DNA of 64,000 nucleotides from NCBI RefSeq assembly GCF_000003815.2, contig NC_049991.1:5712882-5776881 (forward strand). The letters run 5' to 3'. The DNA comes from Branchiostoma floridae. Lineage: Eukaryota; Chordata; Leptocardii; Amphioxiformes; Branchiostomatidae. Below are positions 23,834-35,490 of this stretch, one piece after another (position 1 is the first letter of the stretch; each line of letters begins with the position of its first letter). The position numbers and the translations under genes were made by a program. Under the pieces are notes generated by a model. That model made no database searches, was not told where the DNA came from, and worked only from the letters and a program-made list of their open reading frames with translations.

Positions 23834-24876
23834 AGAAGGAGCAGTTGTGTACGACTTCTGGTGATTAAGATGACTATTGTCTTCCATTGGATCAATAGAG
23901 AAAAAATTCTACTGTAAAGAAATAGGAGACTTCGCCAACTCGACTGGTTCTTGAGTACTGAAATGCTAATGTCCAATACGTCTCATTGCCATAGGGTCGA
24001 AATCTCTCCCCCTCCTCTCTCTCAGTCTATACAGACTAAGAAAACAAAAACAAACAAACAAACAAACAGACAAACAAACATATGGAGCAAATCTTTGCCG
24101 CGCACTCTACCAATATATGTACATGTACGAATAAGAAAACACTTGAAACGCTTACTTGTTGAATATCTAACCACCATAGCCTGGGCTGCTTTGGAACACA
24201 ATACAACTAAAAATCCAGTCACCCAAATATTCATGTCGAACGTTGCATATTTAGGCTGTGAATTCGAAGAAACAACAATACTGTTCTGACAATACGTGTA
24301 CCACAACCACCATCTCTACATCTTCTGTTTCAATGCTTCGAAGTTACTAAGCTAGAAATAGTCAAGTGTTTTCTCTTGTATTTAGCAACAGGGTCATAAC
24401 AGGGTTACGGGTAGTCTTGAAAATAACCTTCTTTTTTGTAAGGTTCAAGAAAGAATGTTGGAACTTTCTTAAGGGTTATGATCGCATCGTTACCTGTAGT
24501 TGACACACCTGTTGGAAAGTGGTTCCAGCAGCTTAAGTCGGGAACCTTTATCCCCGATATAGCGTGTTTTAAGAGGCTTAAGGGTTGAGTGTAACGGTTG
24601 TAAGCTGACAACTTGGAGGTTGAAACGGGTAAATGGTTTTCATTAGTGACGCTTTGTCGCATTTGGGATTTGAGAGGGTGATTAGGGATTAACTGTCGGC
24701 ATTGGCGTTGCTGTGAAAGACCTCTGTTCGCAAAACCTAACATGCAAAGGCAAGCGTGAAAGTTTATATTTCGGCTACCAAAGTGTCATCAGGTGAAAAG
24801 CACTAGGATGGCAAGATTCCTTAGAGGCGGCGCACACGAACTTTCAGCACCCTCCCCACTATCCAGCTGACCCCAA

Positions 24877-24997
24877 TAGCCTGGTATCCAGACGTATTTA
24901 ATATAGCTCCTGAGTCTCTTTATTTTTTGCCCTTTTGGAAATAATGAGGGGGCAGAAGAGACTCGGGAGTTATAGGTGACGTCTGGATACCAGGCTA
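24877..24997. mobile_element. 121-bp MITE, TAGCCTGGTATCCAGAC ends
   Basis: TAGCCTGGTATCCAGACGT is inverted at the right end. Internally CTCCTGAGTCTCT pairs with AGAGACTCGGGAG. A solitary related end (CCTGGTATCCAGAGAAC) is near 26450. Confidence 0.75.
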
Positions 24998-25761
24998 CAC
25001 CCAGGGAAGGTTAACTTAAATGTGTATTCTCCAAACAGATATCCGGGGACTACTACTTACTAGAAATCGTATCGGTTTCTGATACACCCGTAAGGCTAAC
25101 GTTACATTTCTAAATCGGGATTCGGCCGATCGAGCTGTTTGTTGAAACGAAAAATAGAAACGCACACGTAAAAATATATACAAACAGTGCCCACGATTAT
25201 TCTCTTTACGTCGTGTGTAGTTCGGTGTCTTTTATATCTTGCATTTCTTTCCGAAAGCTTCCCGGCCTGGCTCCGTTTTGGAAATGTGACGTAGGCCGCA
25301 CCAAACATGCAGAAAATCGACCGACCGCCTAGTCTGTGAGCTTTATCTTAAATGCTTAGGCAATAAAACGTCCGTTTTTCTCTTGATCTTCGCGCGATTT
25401 TAAGAGATTTGCCCATGATCGTAAGTTCCTAAGCCCGGGCCGCCCAATATTGTATGAAGGGGATAGAATTTCAGGAGAAAAATACGATGAGTCTCTAGCT
25501 CTGCTGGTGACCTTTGAAATTCGACGACTTTGAAGTTGGGCTGTATTTGTTGATACTCCTCTGTTTGACAGGAGCATCAAACAGGACCCAAACAGTCTTT
25601 CACACCCCACTCCCAATTGACACAACATGACGCGGAAAGTTTGTTTGTTTGAAAGTCAGATATAGAGTCACTGGCCACACATATTGACATATTATTGTCA
25701 AAACATGTTTAACGTTATATATTCTATAAAAAATTTTATCCTACGCTTGACTAAAATATTC
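24998..25761. other. No protein gene recognised
   Basis: Only short ORFs on the minus strand. I looked here for the missing signal-peptide exon of the upstream CUB gene and found no start with a convincing hydrophobic segment and a phase-1 donor. Confidence 0.35.
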
Positions 25762-25832
25762 TGCATCGGCCGGGAATCGAACCCGGGCCTCCCGCGTGGC
25801 AGGCGAGAATTCTACCACTGAACCACCGATGC
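25762..25832 (-). tRNA. tRNA-Gly (anticodon GCC)
   Basis: The minus strand reads as a complete 71-nt cytosolic tRNA-Gly. The acceptor stem GCATCGG pairs with CCGATGC and the discriminator base is A. The A box (TGGTTCAGTGG) and B box (GGTTCGATTCC) are intact, and the anticodon loop CTGCCACG places GCC at 25800-25798. No intron is present. A run of T residues on the minus strand (25756-25753) just downstream fits a polymerase III terminator. It decodes GGC and GGT glycine codons. Confidence 0.97.
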
Positions 25833-26725
25833 TGTGTTAACATTCGGTCCCAACATGGGAAAATTGAATAAAAACAGGTGTTACTGTTAGTTTACTCGCA
25901 GCGATCTAGATCTGCAAATCTAAATTGAATCGCTAAGAGGCGCTTCCGTGCAGGTAAGGCTTATACAATGTAACATAGGGTGAAGATCTTTGATGGTAAG
26001 GACTCTGAGTCATAAAGATTAAACATTGAAGAATACAATGTTGAATTTATTGATTGTTGATGTAATCTACTAAAAAGATCTTGGTGTTACCACAAGGAAA
26101 TCAACTCCAATTGAACTTATTGAAGGGATCCTCAGATAATGTTTCACGGAGAACACTTCTCTTAGAGTTGAGGACGAATTTTTGATAGAATAACGTTCAA
26201 TTTCTTATTCGTGCCCTCTTCACGAAATACCGCGAGATATGATCGAGTACGGTGATATGATAGATCATGATATGATAATATCATAACAGACTGAGAGAAA
26301 AAAATTTGAGTTTGATTTCTCAACAGATGTAACCTTATATGACACAATGAGTGACAACTTTTAACAACATTTGTAGGAAACTGTGGTAGTCGACCACTCT
26401 TACGAGTAAGATGTGTCGTAAGGTTCAGTTTCAGTCCATTTTCTGATACCCTGGTATCCAGAGAACAGCGCACGCGGCTACGGTTCTTTCCCGGGCCGCT
26501 AGCAACATAGCATTGCCGAGTAGTAGTACTTTGTCAGTCTTTGGCGGAATTTCTTATGTTTATGTACTTCCATACGCATTGTCCTATATTCAAATTGCAG
26601 GGATAACGATAACATATGTCAATCAATATTTACGATCACCGGGTCCAAAAGACATGTCTTGCCGTGTACAGTTTGCATAGTGACCGCTAGTCGGCGCTTC
26701 TACTCCACTTCACGGAAGGTGGGAG
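25833..26725. other. Intergenic between tRNA-Gly and SIRT7
   Basis: No gene recognised. The right part should hold the SIRT7 promoter; I see no TATA box near the start codon. Confidence 0.4.
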
Positions 26726-26732
26726 GAGCAAC

Positions 26733-26747
26733 AACAACATGGCGGAA
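26733..26747. promoter_or_regulatory. YY1-like motif over the SIRT7 start codon
   Basis: AACATGGCGG includes the initiator ATG and matches, on the minus strand, the CCGCCATGTT core bound by YY1. Such sites commonly lie at or just after transcription starts of TATA-less housekeeping genes. Occupancy is inference. Confidence 0.35.
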
Positions 26748-29700
26748 CCTCAGGGATCGGAAGAGACAAGCTCCAGGGAAGCTCGGAAGATTGCCCAGAA
26801 ATGCCAGCTTCTCGTGAAGGCAGAGACTCGTGCACGGAAGAAAAAGGTTCGAAGAGAATTCTGAAATTGCTTAGATATTATTATCTTCGTTCGATTCCTA
26901 GGATTTGCTGGAAAACGGCGGCGGTTTCGAGTATAACATGTTTTACCCCCCGAGGCGAGACCACGTTTTGCTTCTGTATTTTACGCTATGCATGTTTCTT
27001 AGCCTCCAAATTGGCCTCATGTACAAATTCTGCATAAAAACATAGCAATGAAAATACATTTCTGTCGTTATTTTCTTCCAGATCTCGGAAATCCTGAAGA
27101 AACCAGAGGAAGTCAGAACCCAGGAAGAGGTGCAGATTTTACAACAGTCGCCAGAGGTCGTTGCTGACATGCAGAAGAGAGCTCGTCGGAGAGACAAACT
27201 GAAAGAGCAATTGAAAGAGGTCCATGTCTATTTTCGTAGTTCACTAGTTCACGCATAAGCAAAAAGTTGTAATTTCAACGGAGAGCATATTGTTGAACAT
27301 TATTACTAAAATTTCGGCATAATTTGTTATGCATTTTTTTTCATTATGGCACCTTGCACAAATATCCCTACGTATACGTTGTATTTCATTTTCGCTATCA
27401 ACATTTCCAGGTAGAAGACCCTCCCGAACTTCTGTATAAAAAGTCATGTGAGCTGTCCACAGCTGTACTACAGGCGAGGCATCTGGTGGTGTATACTGGA
27501 GCTGGCATCAGTACGGTTAGTTATCACTAACTTATGAACTAGTTAACTAGTTAGTTAACCTGTACATGTGAGCTGTCCACAGCTGTACTACAGACCAGAC
27601 ATCTGGTGGTGTATACTGGAGCTGGCATCAGTACGGTTAGTTATCACTAACTTATGAACTAGTTAACTAGTTAGTTAACCTGTACATGTGAGCTGTCCAC
27701 AGCTGTACTGCAGGCCAGACATCTGGTGGTGTATACTGGAGCTGGCATCAGTACGGTTAGTTATCACTAACTTATCAACTTACTAGCCAACTAGTTAGTT
27801 AACCTGTACAAGATAAGTCATGTGAGCTGGCCACAGCTGTACTACAGGCAAAGCATCTGGTGGTGTATACTGAAGCAGGCAACAGTACGGCTAGATATCA
27901 CTAACTTATCAACTAGTTAACTAGTTAGTTGACCTGTACAGTCAGATGTGTGAGCTGGCCACAGCTGTATGACAGACAAAACAACACTTGGCTTGACTAG
28001 AAAAAATACAAATTGTTTTGATAAGTGATATGATAAGTTAATGATTGGTTAGTTAACCTATAAAGTAAGTACGTGAGATGGCCATACCTATTTCACAATT
28101 CCGAATTTTGAGATATAACATTTTTCCTCTGAAGGCGGCATCATAAAATTTCAAAACAATGTGTCCTTTGGTTATTCAACCTTAATCTCCAAGCAGATCC
28201 ACGGTGGCATACTAATATAGTATCAAACCCATGGTGCCCGTTTGACTACCTTTGGCCGGCTATACACCTTGGCTAACTTTGATACTATCTTATACTATCT
28301 ATCTATCTGCTTGGAGATTGATTCAACCTGTGTGGTAAGTTAATATCAACCATAAATCCATAGACTACCGCTGTCAGAGATGTAAACCTTATTTCCTCTT
28401 TCCAGGCCGCCTCCATCCCTGACTACAGAGGTCCCAATGGTGTGTGGACAATGTTACAGCAGGGGAGACCTGTAGAGTATGTACTCACCCTCTTCTATAT
28501 CACATGAACTGTCCCCTTATTATAATATACTATCAAAACATCCAAGCAGTTCAAACATAGATATTCCATCTCCATAACATGTTTGTACGAAAGTTGTGTG
28601 AAAGCAAAAATTTTGCCATACAAATCTTTGGTATAATTTGGCCAAGACAGCATGTACAGAAAGCTTGCTTTTTTTGTATTATACATTGCACAACCATTAT
28701 GTATGTATATATGTATCTATTGGTATGACTGTTCAGCACACACAGTCAGATCACTGCCCAACTAGCCTGTGGCTATTACAAAGGGCTAGTCCTGCTGACA
28801 GAGACAAGACTGTACAAATGGAATTTGACATAGACAGAATAACAATTAATAACAATATTCTAATAACATAAAAACTATAAAACTGTAAGAACATACAAAT
28901 GGTCTGAAATACACGTAGTGTATACAGTGAAATAATAAGAGCGACTTATTCCTGTGTTGATCATATATTTCCTTTGTTTCAGAACCAGAAGTCTAACCGA
29001 TGCCCAGCCTACAGTTACACACATGGCGCTGGCCAGGCTACATCAGGAAGGTTATGTGAGTAGATAATCTCTCAACATATTCTTTAAATTCAGACTTACT
29101 TGTAAGACCAGGGCTGTCTACAGGGCCCATCCCTCTGTCTCTGGATTTACTTGTTGAGAAATTTCACCCCATCCATCCAAAACTTAATGGAAAAAAAAAG
29201 TTATGAAAACATATAGCAAAAATTTAGCAACAAAAATCAGCAATATTGGCTCCTATTAAAACAGTGGGTGGGACAGAAAAATATTTTAAGCTGGAGACAT
29301 CCCTTTATAAATATGCTGATGTTGTTAAGCTGTCCTTTCCAAGATTATGTTTGTGACTACTGGAATGTCTATCTTCCCCCATTCAGGTGAAATATGTGGT
29401 GTCGCAGAACTGCGATGGTTTGCACCTGCGGAGTGGGTTACCCAGGAACGCTTTCTCCGAGGTCCATGGGAACATGTATATTGAGGTAACATGAATGCAA
29501 ACATACATGTAGTGAATACACCATAAGAAATAATGTCATATTGGCTTGAAATTAATATTTGGGAATCACCAAGCAGCTGCATATGATTTTGGAAACGGTC
29601 AAACAACAGCCGTTATCTTTCGTCAGTAACACAGAAAAGATCTGTCTTCAGCTCCTTTGCATATCATTTCATATTAGGTTTTTATCATTTCATAGTTGTG

Positions 29701-32700
29701 ATATAAAACCTGCACTCCAACAAGATCTTTTCAGCGTCTCTCAGTCTGAAAAAAGATAACGGATGTTATGTTATCTGAGACGTATGAACGTTTCCAAAAT
29801 CATATCCAGTTGCTTGAGTAATTGCTATTTGGCATATTTTATTACTTAGAAGTCTAACCTTCATCGACACATATCTGGGAATATTATCTAAAAAGCTGAT
29901 TTTTGCATTACTCTACTGGTACTGGGGGCAACGGTAGTTCACCTTTATCTGCGGGGTAACATACCTTTATCCGTTGCATTTAAAATTGGAGTATTCAGGG
30001 CAGGGCTCTAGCCAGCTCGAAATTTTTTTCCGTCAGCCAATTCCCATTGTCGCGAAAACACTCTTCCATGAGTTAGAAAGACTGAACTGAGACCTTGAAA
30101 AATGGGTTTTTAATGAGATTATCGTATGCTAAAGGCGCCGACACACTTTGTCAACAATAATAACAATAGCAAAACAAACGGTGTGTGGCTTTTATGGCCG
30201 TGGACGGCGTCCCCAAGCCGCCTGTAGCTTCCATCAAGGATTTTTGTCCGTCAAGGTTGACGGATTGGTTTTAAAATTTTTCTGTCACACACAGCAATTG
30301 ACAGAAAAACGGACGCTGGCTAGAGCCCTGATTCAGGGATATAAACTCGACAACGGTTGGTCCAGACTGGAATGCTATCAAAATATTATAACTTGAAACC
30401 AACGGCCGTCGACCGGATGTCCCTAACTACCTCATTTTTAAAATCAACGGATATAGGTTACCATGTGGATAAAGGTCAACTACCGTTACAAACTTGTATC
30501 AAACACATCACAAACAGGGCTCGAAATACTACCTGCTTATGCAGGTTAGTGCAGGTAACATTGGAGCTGTGCAGGTATTTCTGGTGTCTATCTGCACCTA
30601 ACCTGCACTGGTCCATGTACTGGGTTTTGTACTTAAAATAAATGTCCAATGATGTAGGTTTATATGGATTGTTATTAGCTGCATTGACTGTTATCACGTA
30701 TTATGTATAAAAGAAAAAATAGCAATGGTTCCTGAAGAATTTTAGTATGATCCATACCTCCTATATTCAGAGTGGTGCAGGTAAAGATTGTCTGGTGCAG
30801 GTAACTTTCAATGTTACCTGCACCAGTGCAGGTATGCAGAAAAAATTATTTCGAGCCCTGACAAAGCAAATCCATCTCTTTCTGTAGGTGTGCGCAGAGT
30901 GTGATCCCGAGACAGAGTACATCAGGTTATTTGATGTAACGGAACGGACGTCGTTACACAGACACGTGACTGACCGTAACTGTCACTCCTGCGGCGAGCC
31001 ACTCAGGGACAGTATCGTGCACTTCGGCGAGCGGAGCTGTCTGGAGAGTCCGCACAATTGGGAGGACGCCATGGACCACGCCAAAAAAGCAGACACCATT
31101 TTGTGCCTTGGGTCCAGTTTAAAGGTATTGGTAATATGATGAAAAAATCTTTAAGATATTTGCCAGCAAATGCAGGTTATGACGTTCCCCGTTCTACAAA
31201 ACTGATGTTCTGAGTATATCCTGATTAGAAATTGTGGACTGTGAATTCTTGTACTTTTTGGGGACCTAATTTTACATCAGAAAGGAAAGGAGGTTTTGTG
31301 GCCTTATAAGTCCTCAGTTGAAACATTTCTGATACATTGGGATTCATTGTCACAGCATATTTGCAGTCTCATGAGTTTGCAAGGGATATGTTACGGAAAA
31401 TGAGAAAAAACACTGCAGACATTTCAAGATATACCACATGTAATGTTTCTTGATCCCTTGCCCGATATTGAATAGTGTTAGATTTGTCATTCCTGTCTAG
31501 CAGAATGAACATGAAAGATTTTTACTGACAGGTGCATTTTTTCCCTGTCAGGTGCTAAAGAGATACAGCTGTCTGTGGGGTATGACTAGGGTGTTACACA
31601 AGAGACCCAAACTCTTCATCGTTAACCTACAGTGGACACCTAAGGATGACAACGCTACACTGAAGATCAATGGTAAGAACTGTGTCTGTCCCCAATCTTA
31701 AAGACCATTACAATATGTTCAAGGTAACATTTTCCTAAAAGGGGCAAAACATATGCTTCACCCAATGCTCTAACTATGCACTGACATATTACGTCGTTGA
31801 ATGATAGACATCCAGGTAAAAAGATGCAGCAAATAGCAATTAGTTAGTTAGCTAGTTGAGTTCAGTTTATTCAGAAAAAAATTAGCATCGCAGTCAGTAA
31901 AAAACAAACTGAAATTACTCAGGAAACTGGATATGATTTTGGAAATGGTCAGATCCACTACCTTTCGTCAATCTCGGCATCAATGACAAAAGGTAATGGA
32001 TGCTACCTGAAACACCTGACCATTTCCAAAATTATAACCAGTTGCTTGAGTAATTGCTATTTGGCATGCACCCCTCTGCCAAGGGAAAACATTCTCTGAC
32101 AGTGACAAGCATGATATTCAGATTGAAGAGGGTTGCTACTAGGTCACATGTGGCCACAGTTGTCAGCTATGACATGTCTGACAGTAATTTTTCCCCTCAA
32201 GAATCATTTTAAGATTACTCCAGAAAGGGGGATCAACATCACCCTCCTGCTCTCTCTCTGTCCACTCCCTCATACTGTTAAGCTGATCTCCTTCTCCCTC
32301 TTAGCTTAGGGATATATGACAAATAAACACACTGACACACACATAGTCCCAGGTGTGTATTCACTGAACCTCTGCATTCCAGACTGGACTGTTCCATTTG
32401 TGAGGGGGGGTAGGCTATTCTAATCTAAGTAAACTAACACATGCCTCATGCCATTTTCTTTTCTTCCTGGTGTACCTTTGAATATTGATGACAAAACCAG
32501 AAGTATGGAATCATGTGTTGTATGTTTCTCTGTGTCCAGGAAAGTGTGATGAACTCATGGTTCTCCTGATGAAGAAACTTGGACTGGAAATCCCCGTATA
32601 CAGAAGGTAGGATTGATTTATCTTGATATGAGAAAATAAATATGTCTAGTAGTTATGTTTAACATGCAAGGTCAAGGATCTGAAGTAGGCAGCTGACACC

Positions 32701-33143
32701 ATGTGATGTATGATTGCAGAATGTAGTAAGTGGCAGGACAGAGCTGGAGAGAATATGTTTGAGTATAAGAGCAATATTTTGTCGGACTATACCATTACAT
32801 TTAGAAGATAAACGGAGAAGAATTCATTGTTTTTGTTTGTTTCATCTTTATTTACAGAGAGAACGATCCCATCTTCAAGTTGGCGATACCGCTGCTACCC
32901 GATGAACACGGTAGCTTCAGCACGTGTCAGCTGACCCTACCGACGGACGCTACCTCACTCACGACACAGCACAACTCTGACTCACCCACGTGCAATGGCG
33001 AAGAGAAAAATACAGACCAAAAAGATAATTCCTCCTACAAACCGGGCTGGTTTGGCAAGGGTTGTGCCAAAAGAAGAAACAGTGCAGCTAAGAGGAGGAA
33101 ATCTAACACTGCCACTTCTACCTCTGTCAAACTTTCTGACTAG
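26739..33143 (+). CDS. SIRT7: NAD-dependent protein deacylase sirtuin-7, complete (434 aa)
   Basis: Ten coding exons: 26739-26846, 27082-27219, 27411-27515, 28406-28476, 28983-29055, 29387-29485, 30888-31124, 31552-31672, 32540-32606 and 32858-33143. All junctions have GT-AG and agree in phase. The product is a class IV sirtuin that removes acyl groups from histone and other lysines using NAD+; vertebrate SIRT7 is nuclear and nucleolar. Visible motifs are GAGIST (112-117), [10 protein letters not shown] (122-131), SQNCDGLH (171-178), the catalytic His192 in VHGNMY, and zinc ligands Cys200, Cys203, Cys230 and Cys233 with the same spacing as human SIRT7. GSSLK and [11 protein letters not shown] follow. 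The helical charged N-terminus and basic C-terminal tail ([16 protein letters not shown]) are also SIRT7-like. Human SIRT7 is 400 aa. Exon 3 is followed by a tandem array of its own partial copies. A possible AATAAA is at 33722. Confidence 0.95.
27446..28000 (+). repeat. Tandem array of partial SIRT7 exon 3 copies
   Basis: AGCTGTCC/AGCTGGCC starts at 27451 (the real exon), 27571, 27691, 27825 and 27953, giving steps of 120, 120, 134 and 128 bp. Each of the first three units contains the exon 3' part encoding [12 protein letters not shown], the donor ACG|GTTAGT and about 50 bp of intron (AACTAGTTAACTAGTTAG). The second and third copies keep the reading frame and donor and are almost identical to the exon; later copies decay. 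Acceptor-like CTGTACTACAG lies inside the copies. Confidence 0.9.
28183..28320. mobile_element. MITE, CTCCAAGCAGAT family, in SIRT7 intron 3
   Basis: AATCTCCAAGCAGATC and ATCTGCTTGGAGATT are inverted ends. ATTCAACC occurs just outside both ends (28174 and 28321), a possible target-site duplication with small offsets. No coding capacity. Confidence 0.7.
29565..29850. repeat. Dispersed foldback repeat in SIRT7 intron 6
   Basis: GCATATGATTTTGGAAACGG near the left and CGTTTCCAAAATCATATCCA near the right are inverted. The right part continues GTTGCTTGAGTAATTGCTAT. The same family is at 31915-32070 and, split by another insertion, at 40735-41290. Confidence 0.6.
29925..30514. mobile_element. GTAACGCTAGTTCACC-family MITE split by a hAT-like element
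   Basis: The left arm (GTAGTTCACCTTTATCTGCG) and right arm (GGATAAAGGTCAACTACCGT) are inverted and flank the element at 30001-30330. The inner insertion has an exact 8-bp duplication, so the order of events is clear. Confidence 0.65.
30001..30330. mobile_element. Non-autonomous hAT-like element, 330 bp, with exact 8-bp TSD
   Basis: Ends CAGGGCTCTAGCCAGC and GCTGGC TAGAGCCCTG are inverted. The flanks ATTCAGGG at 29993-30000 and 30331-30338 are identical, the 8-bp duplication typical of hAT transposons. Sister copies are at 52123-52457 and 54220-54572. No transposase. Confidence 0.88.
30515..30860. mobile_element. hAT-like MITE, CAGGGCTCGAAATA ends, beside SIRT7 exon 7
   Basis: CAGGGCTCGAAATA and TATTTCGAGCCCTG are inverted ends, and the interior is rich in ACCTGCACC/GGTGCAGGT. 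The right end is 27 bp upstream of exon 7. Diverged relatives occur at 41582, 42755 and 56818. No clear TSD. Confidence 0.7.
31915..32070. repeat. Foldback repeat in SIRT7 intron 8
   Basis: CTGGATATGATTTTGGAAAT and its inverted partner near 32015-32045 bound a short segment. Same family as 29565-29850. Confidence 0.6.
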
Positions 33144-35490
33144 ACCTCAAACTTGTTAATCTCTGACTGATTGAAGAATTCTTTGCAATTTTATAGATTT
33201 TCCACCATACACAGGTTCTCTGATAAAACTAGTTTGTATTGCTGAGATGAAATTTTACCATTTTTTTCCAAAAGCATTACTTGCAACTTGGGAAAAAGAG
33301 ACCTCTTCAGTCTTTGACACAAAGAACTTCATTTGCAGTTGTATTTTAATGGTAGCCTTTTTGCTGCATTTTTAAGAATTACGGAACTTTTTAATGGAAA
33401 CGTTTTCTGTGCTTACTGTGCATACATTTCACTTTTTTTAGGTTCAGATTTAGATCTAGAACCAGGGCAGGTTTATTATAGAGTTTAATCTGAAGATTAT
33501 CACGAAAGCTAAATGTTTTTGTCTACCCAAAGTAACTTTTAAGATCAGTAAACCATAGTACATTTATCTTAGACCAACAGTGCCAAATTAGTACATTTTA
33601 AAACTCCTGGTCTCCTGTTATTGGTTCAAGAACTTACAGAAGAAATTTTACTCGAAACACACAAAAGCTGCCTACCAAAGTACTGATTATGTTCAATACG
33701 CAGTATTTATTGGTGCTGAGAAATAAACAACACTGTTTTTCAACAATTTCTTACAACAGAAATTATGCAACGATTGTGTAACACACATGTCATCATCAGG
33801 GAACTAACGCTAGGTCACCTTTATCCATTAGGTAACCTATATCCGTTGTTTTTAACAACAGGGTATTTGGGGATATCACGTTAATGAACATTAGTTTCAA
33901 ATTGCATTATTTTCAGGATTTTACAGTAATTTAAAACTATCACCCACCGACTTGATGTGCCTAAATACACTGCTTTTAAAAAGCAACGGATATAGGTTAC
34001 CCAACGGATAGAGGTGAACTAGCGTTACACTACAGTTCACATACCCATAGAATTGGGACTTTTTGAAGCTCTAAACTTGATTGTGGTAGGATTTAAAATA
34101 TTCTGAAATATTTGGAGAGTAATACAGTTTCTATTGATGAAATACATGTGGTGTTGTTGCTATGTTATCATTAGGAAAAGACCGTTTTCACAATGTAAAC
34201 ATGGGGGAGGGCAAAGTTGTTTACATGCAAAATTTTGACACATTGATTGCGTTTAAGGTAAGGTAAGGATTGCGTTTCTTTGTAGTATCATAGCGGGATA
34301 GGCCATTGTGTTTCAATTATCGGCAATTCACAAGTTTTTACAGACAAAGGCCAGGGCAAACAATTTGTAAAATCCACGCCACTCGGCCAAAAAGTAGCAA
34401 GTTTGGGGCAAAATTACCAGGGAAAACTTGGGGAAACATAAGAAGAAATTGCAACTTTGAAAATCAACAGCCTGGCGGGCGGACAAGGACAGCCTGGCGG
34501 GCCGCCACTCAATCATTCTTTACGGAGATCCCTGCCAATTTTACAACTTACCTCTGTGTCCTGTTACATGCTGTGTAAAACACTATGAGTTTTAGGGGAA
34601 AGAACAGAACCATGCAATTGTCATGACAATGCCTTCAACTCAACATCTCAGGTTTTACAGACTATTAGTCTCTAAACATCAGTCAAGTGTTTAATTAACC
34701 TATTCACTGGAATATGATGAACTTGTAAATGTTACTGATTTTGAAAGCAGCACAATTCAGCATATGCTGTAAGGCATGTTACATGTGTTTGCAGTTTTCA
34801 ACAAAACTTTTACTTGAAATGTCTGGGTGTTTTAAATTCTGAAACTCTTATGTTACATTTACTAATTTAAGTGTTGTTAAAACATTTTGTACCATCTTTT
34901 GCATCAAATGTTGGAACTATGGAATTTGTTGATATCGTAACTGAAATTAGACTTGATCTTGAAATGTGTTTTTCAAATCTTGAGTTATTAGATTGATTTT
35001 AGAGGGGAAAAAATAGATTTTGATCTTTCTAGTAAAATAACGTTGCACCAGAGAAGCTGTTACAATATAACTCTTCCTAATAGTATTTGTTGTTTTACCT
35101 ACCCTGTGTTTTTGGTGTTGAGTTTCTCACCAAATATTTGTTTTATTGTAGCCTCCTTGCAGACATCTCGAAGGGCTAGTGTTTATTTTGGGGGGTGCTC
35201 CTCGAAGTCTGCAAAGGAGGCTATATGATCTCACTGCACTGTTCAATTCACTATGTTGATGTTTTAGAAAACCAGTTTGTTACACTCGATATAACTGTTG
35301 CACACTTAATTCTTTCAAGAATGTTTAATTTAATTTATTTTATTTCTGTTGTATTTCTATGTTTAATATATTCTGTGATTTCTGGGTATGCTGCTTGCAG
35401 TTGGTATTCATTAAAAGGTTCATTCATTTCAATCCTAACATGTAAGGGTCAGTTTGAAAAATATATTTTACCATTTTCTTTCAAAAACTC
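33144..35490. other. SIRT7 3' flank with two MITEs
   Basis: 33144 to about 33727 is the probable SIRT7 3' UTR, with AATAAA at 33722-33727. 33804-34027 is a MITE of the GTAACGCTAGTTCACC family (arms with ACCTATATCCGTTGTTTTTA). 35149-35223 is a 75-bp foldback with TAGCCTCCTTGCAGAC ends. No further gene recognised. Confidence 0.6.

Noticed and set aside
24022-24306. Minus-strand ORF with FVCLFVCLFVF, possible signal peptide for the CUB gene
   Set aside because: The hydrophobic stretch comes from an AAAC microsatellite and lies at the C-terminal end of the ORF, with no suitable phase-1 donor.
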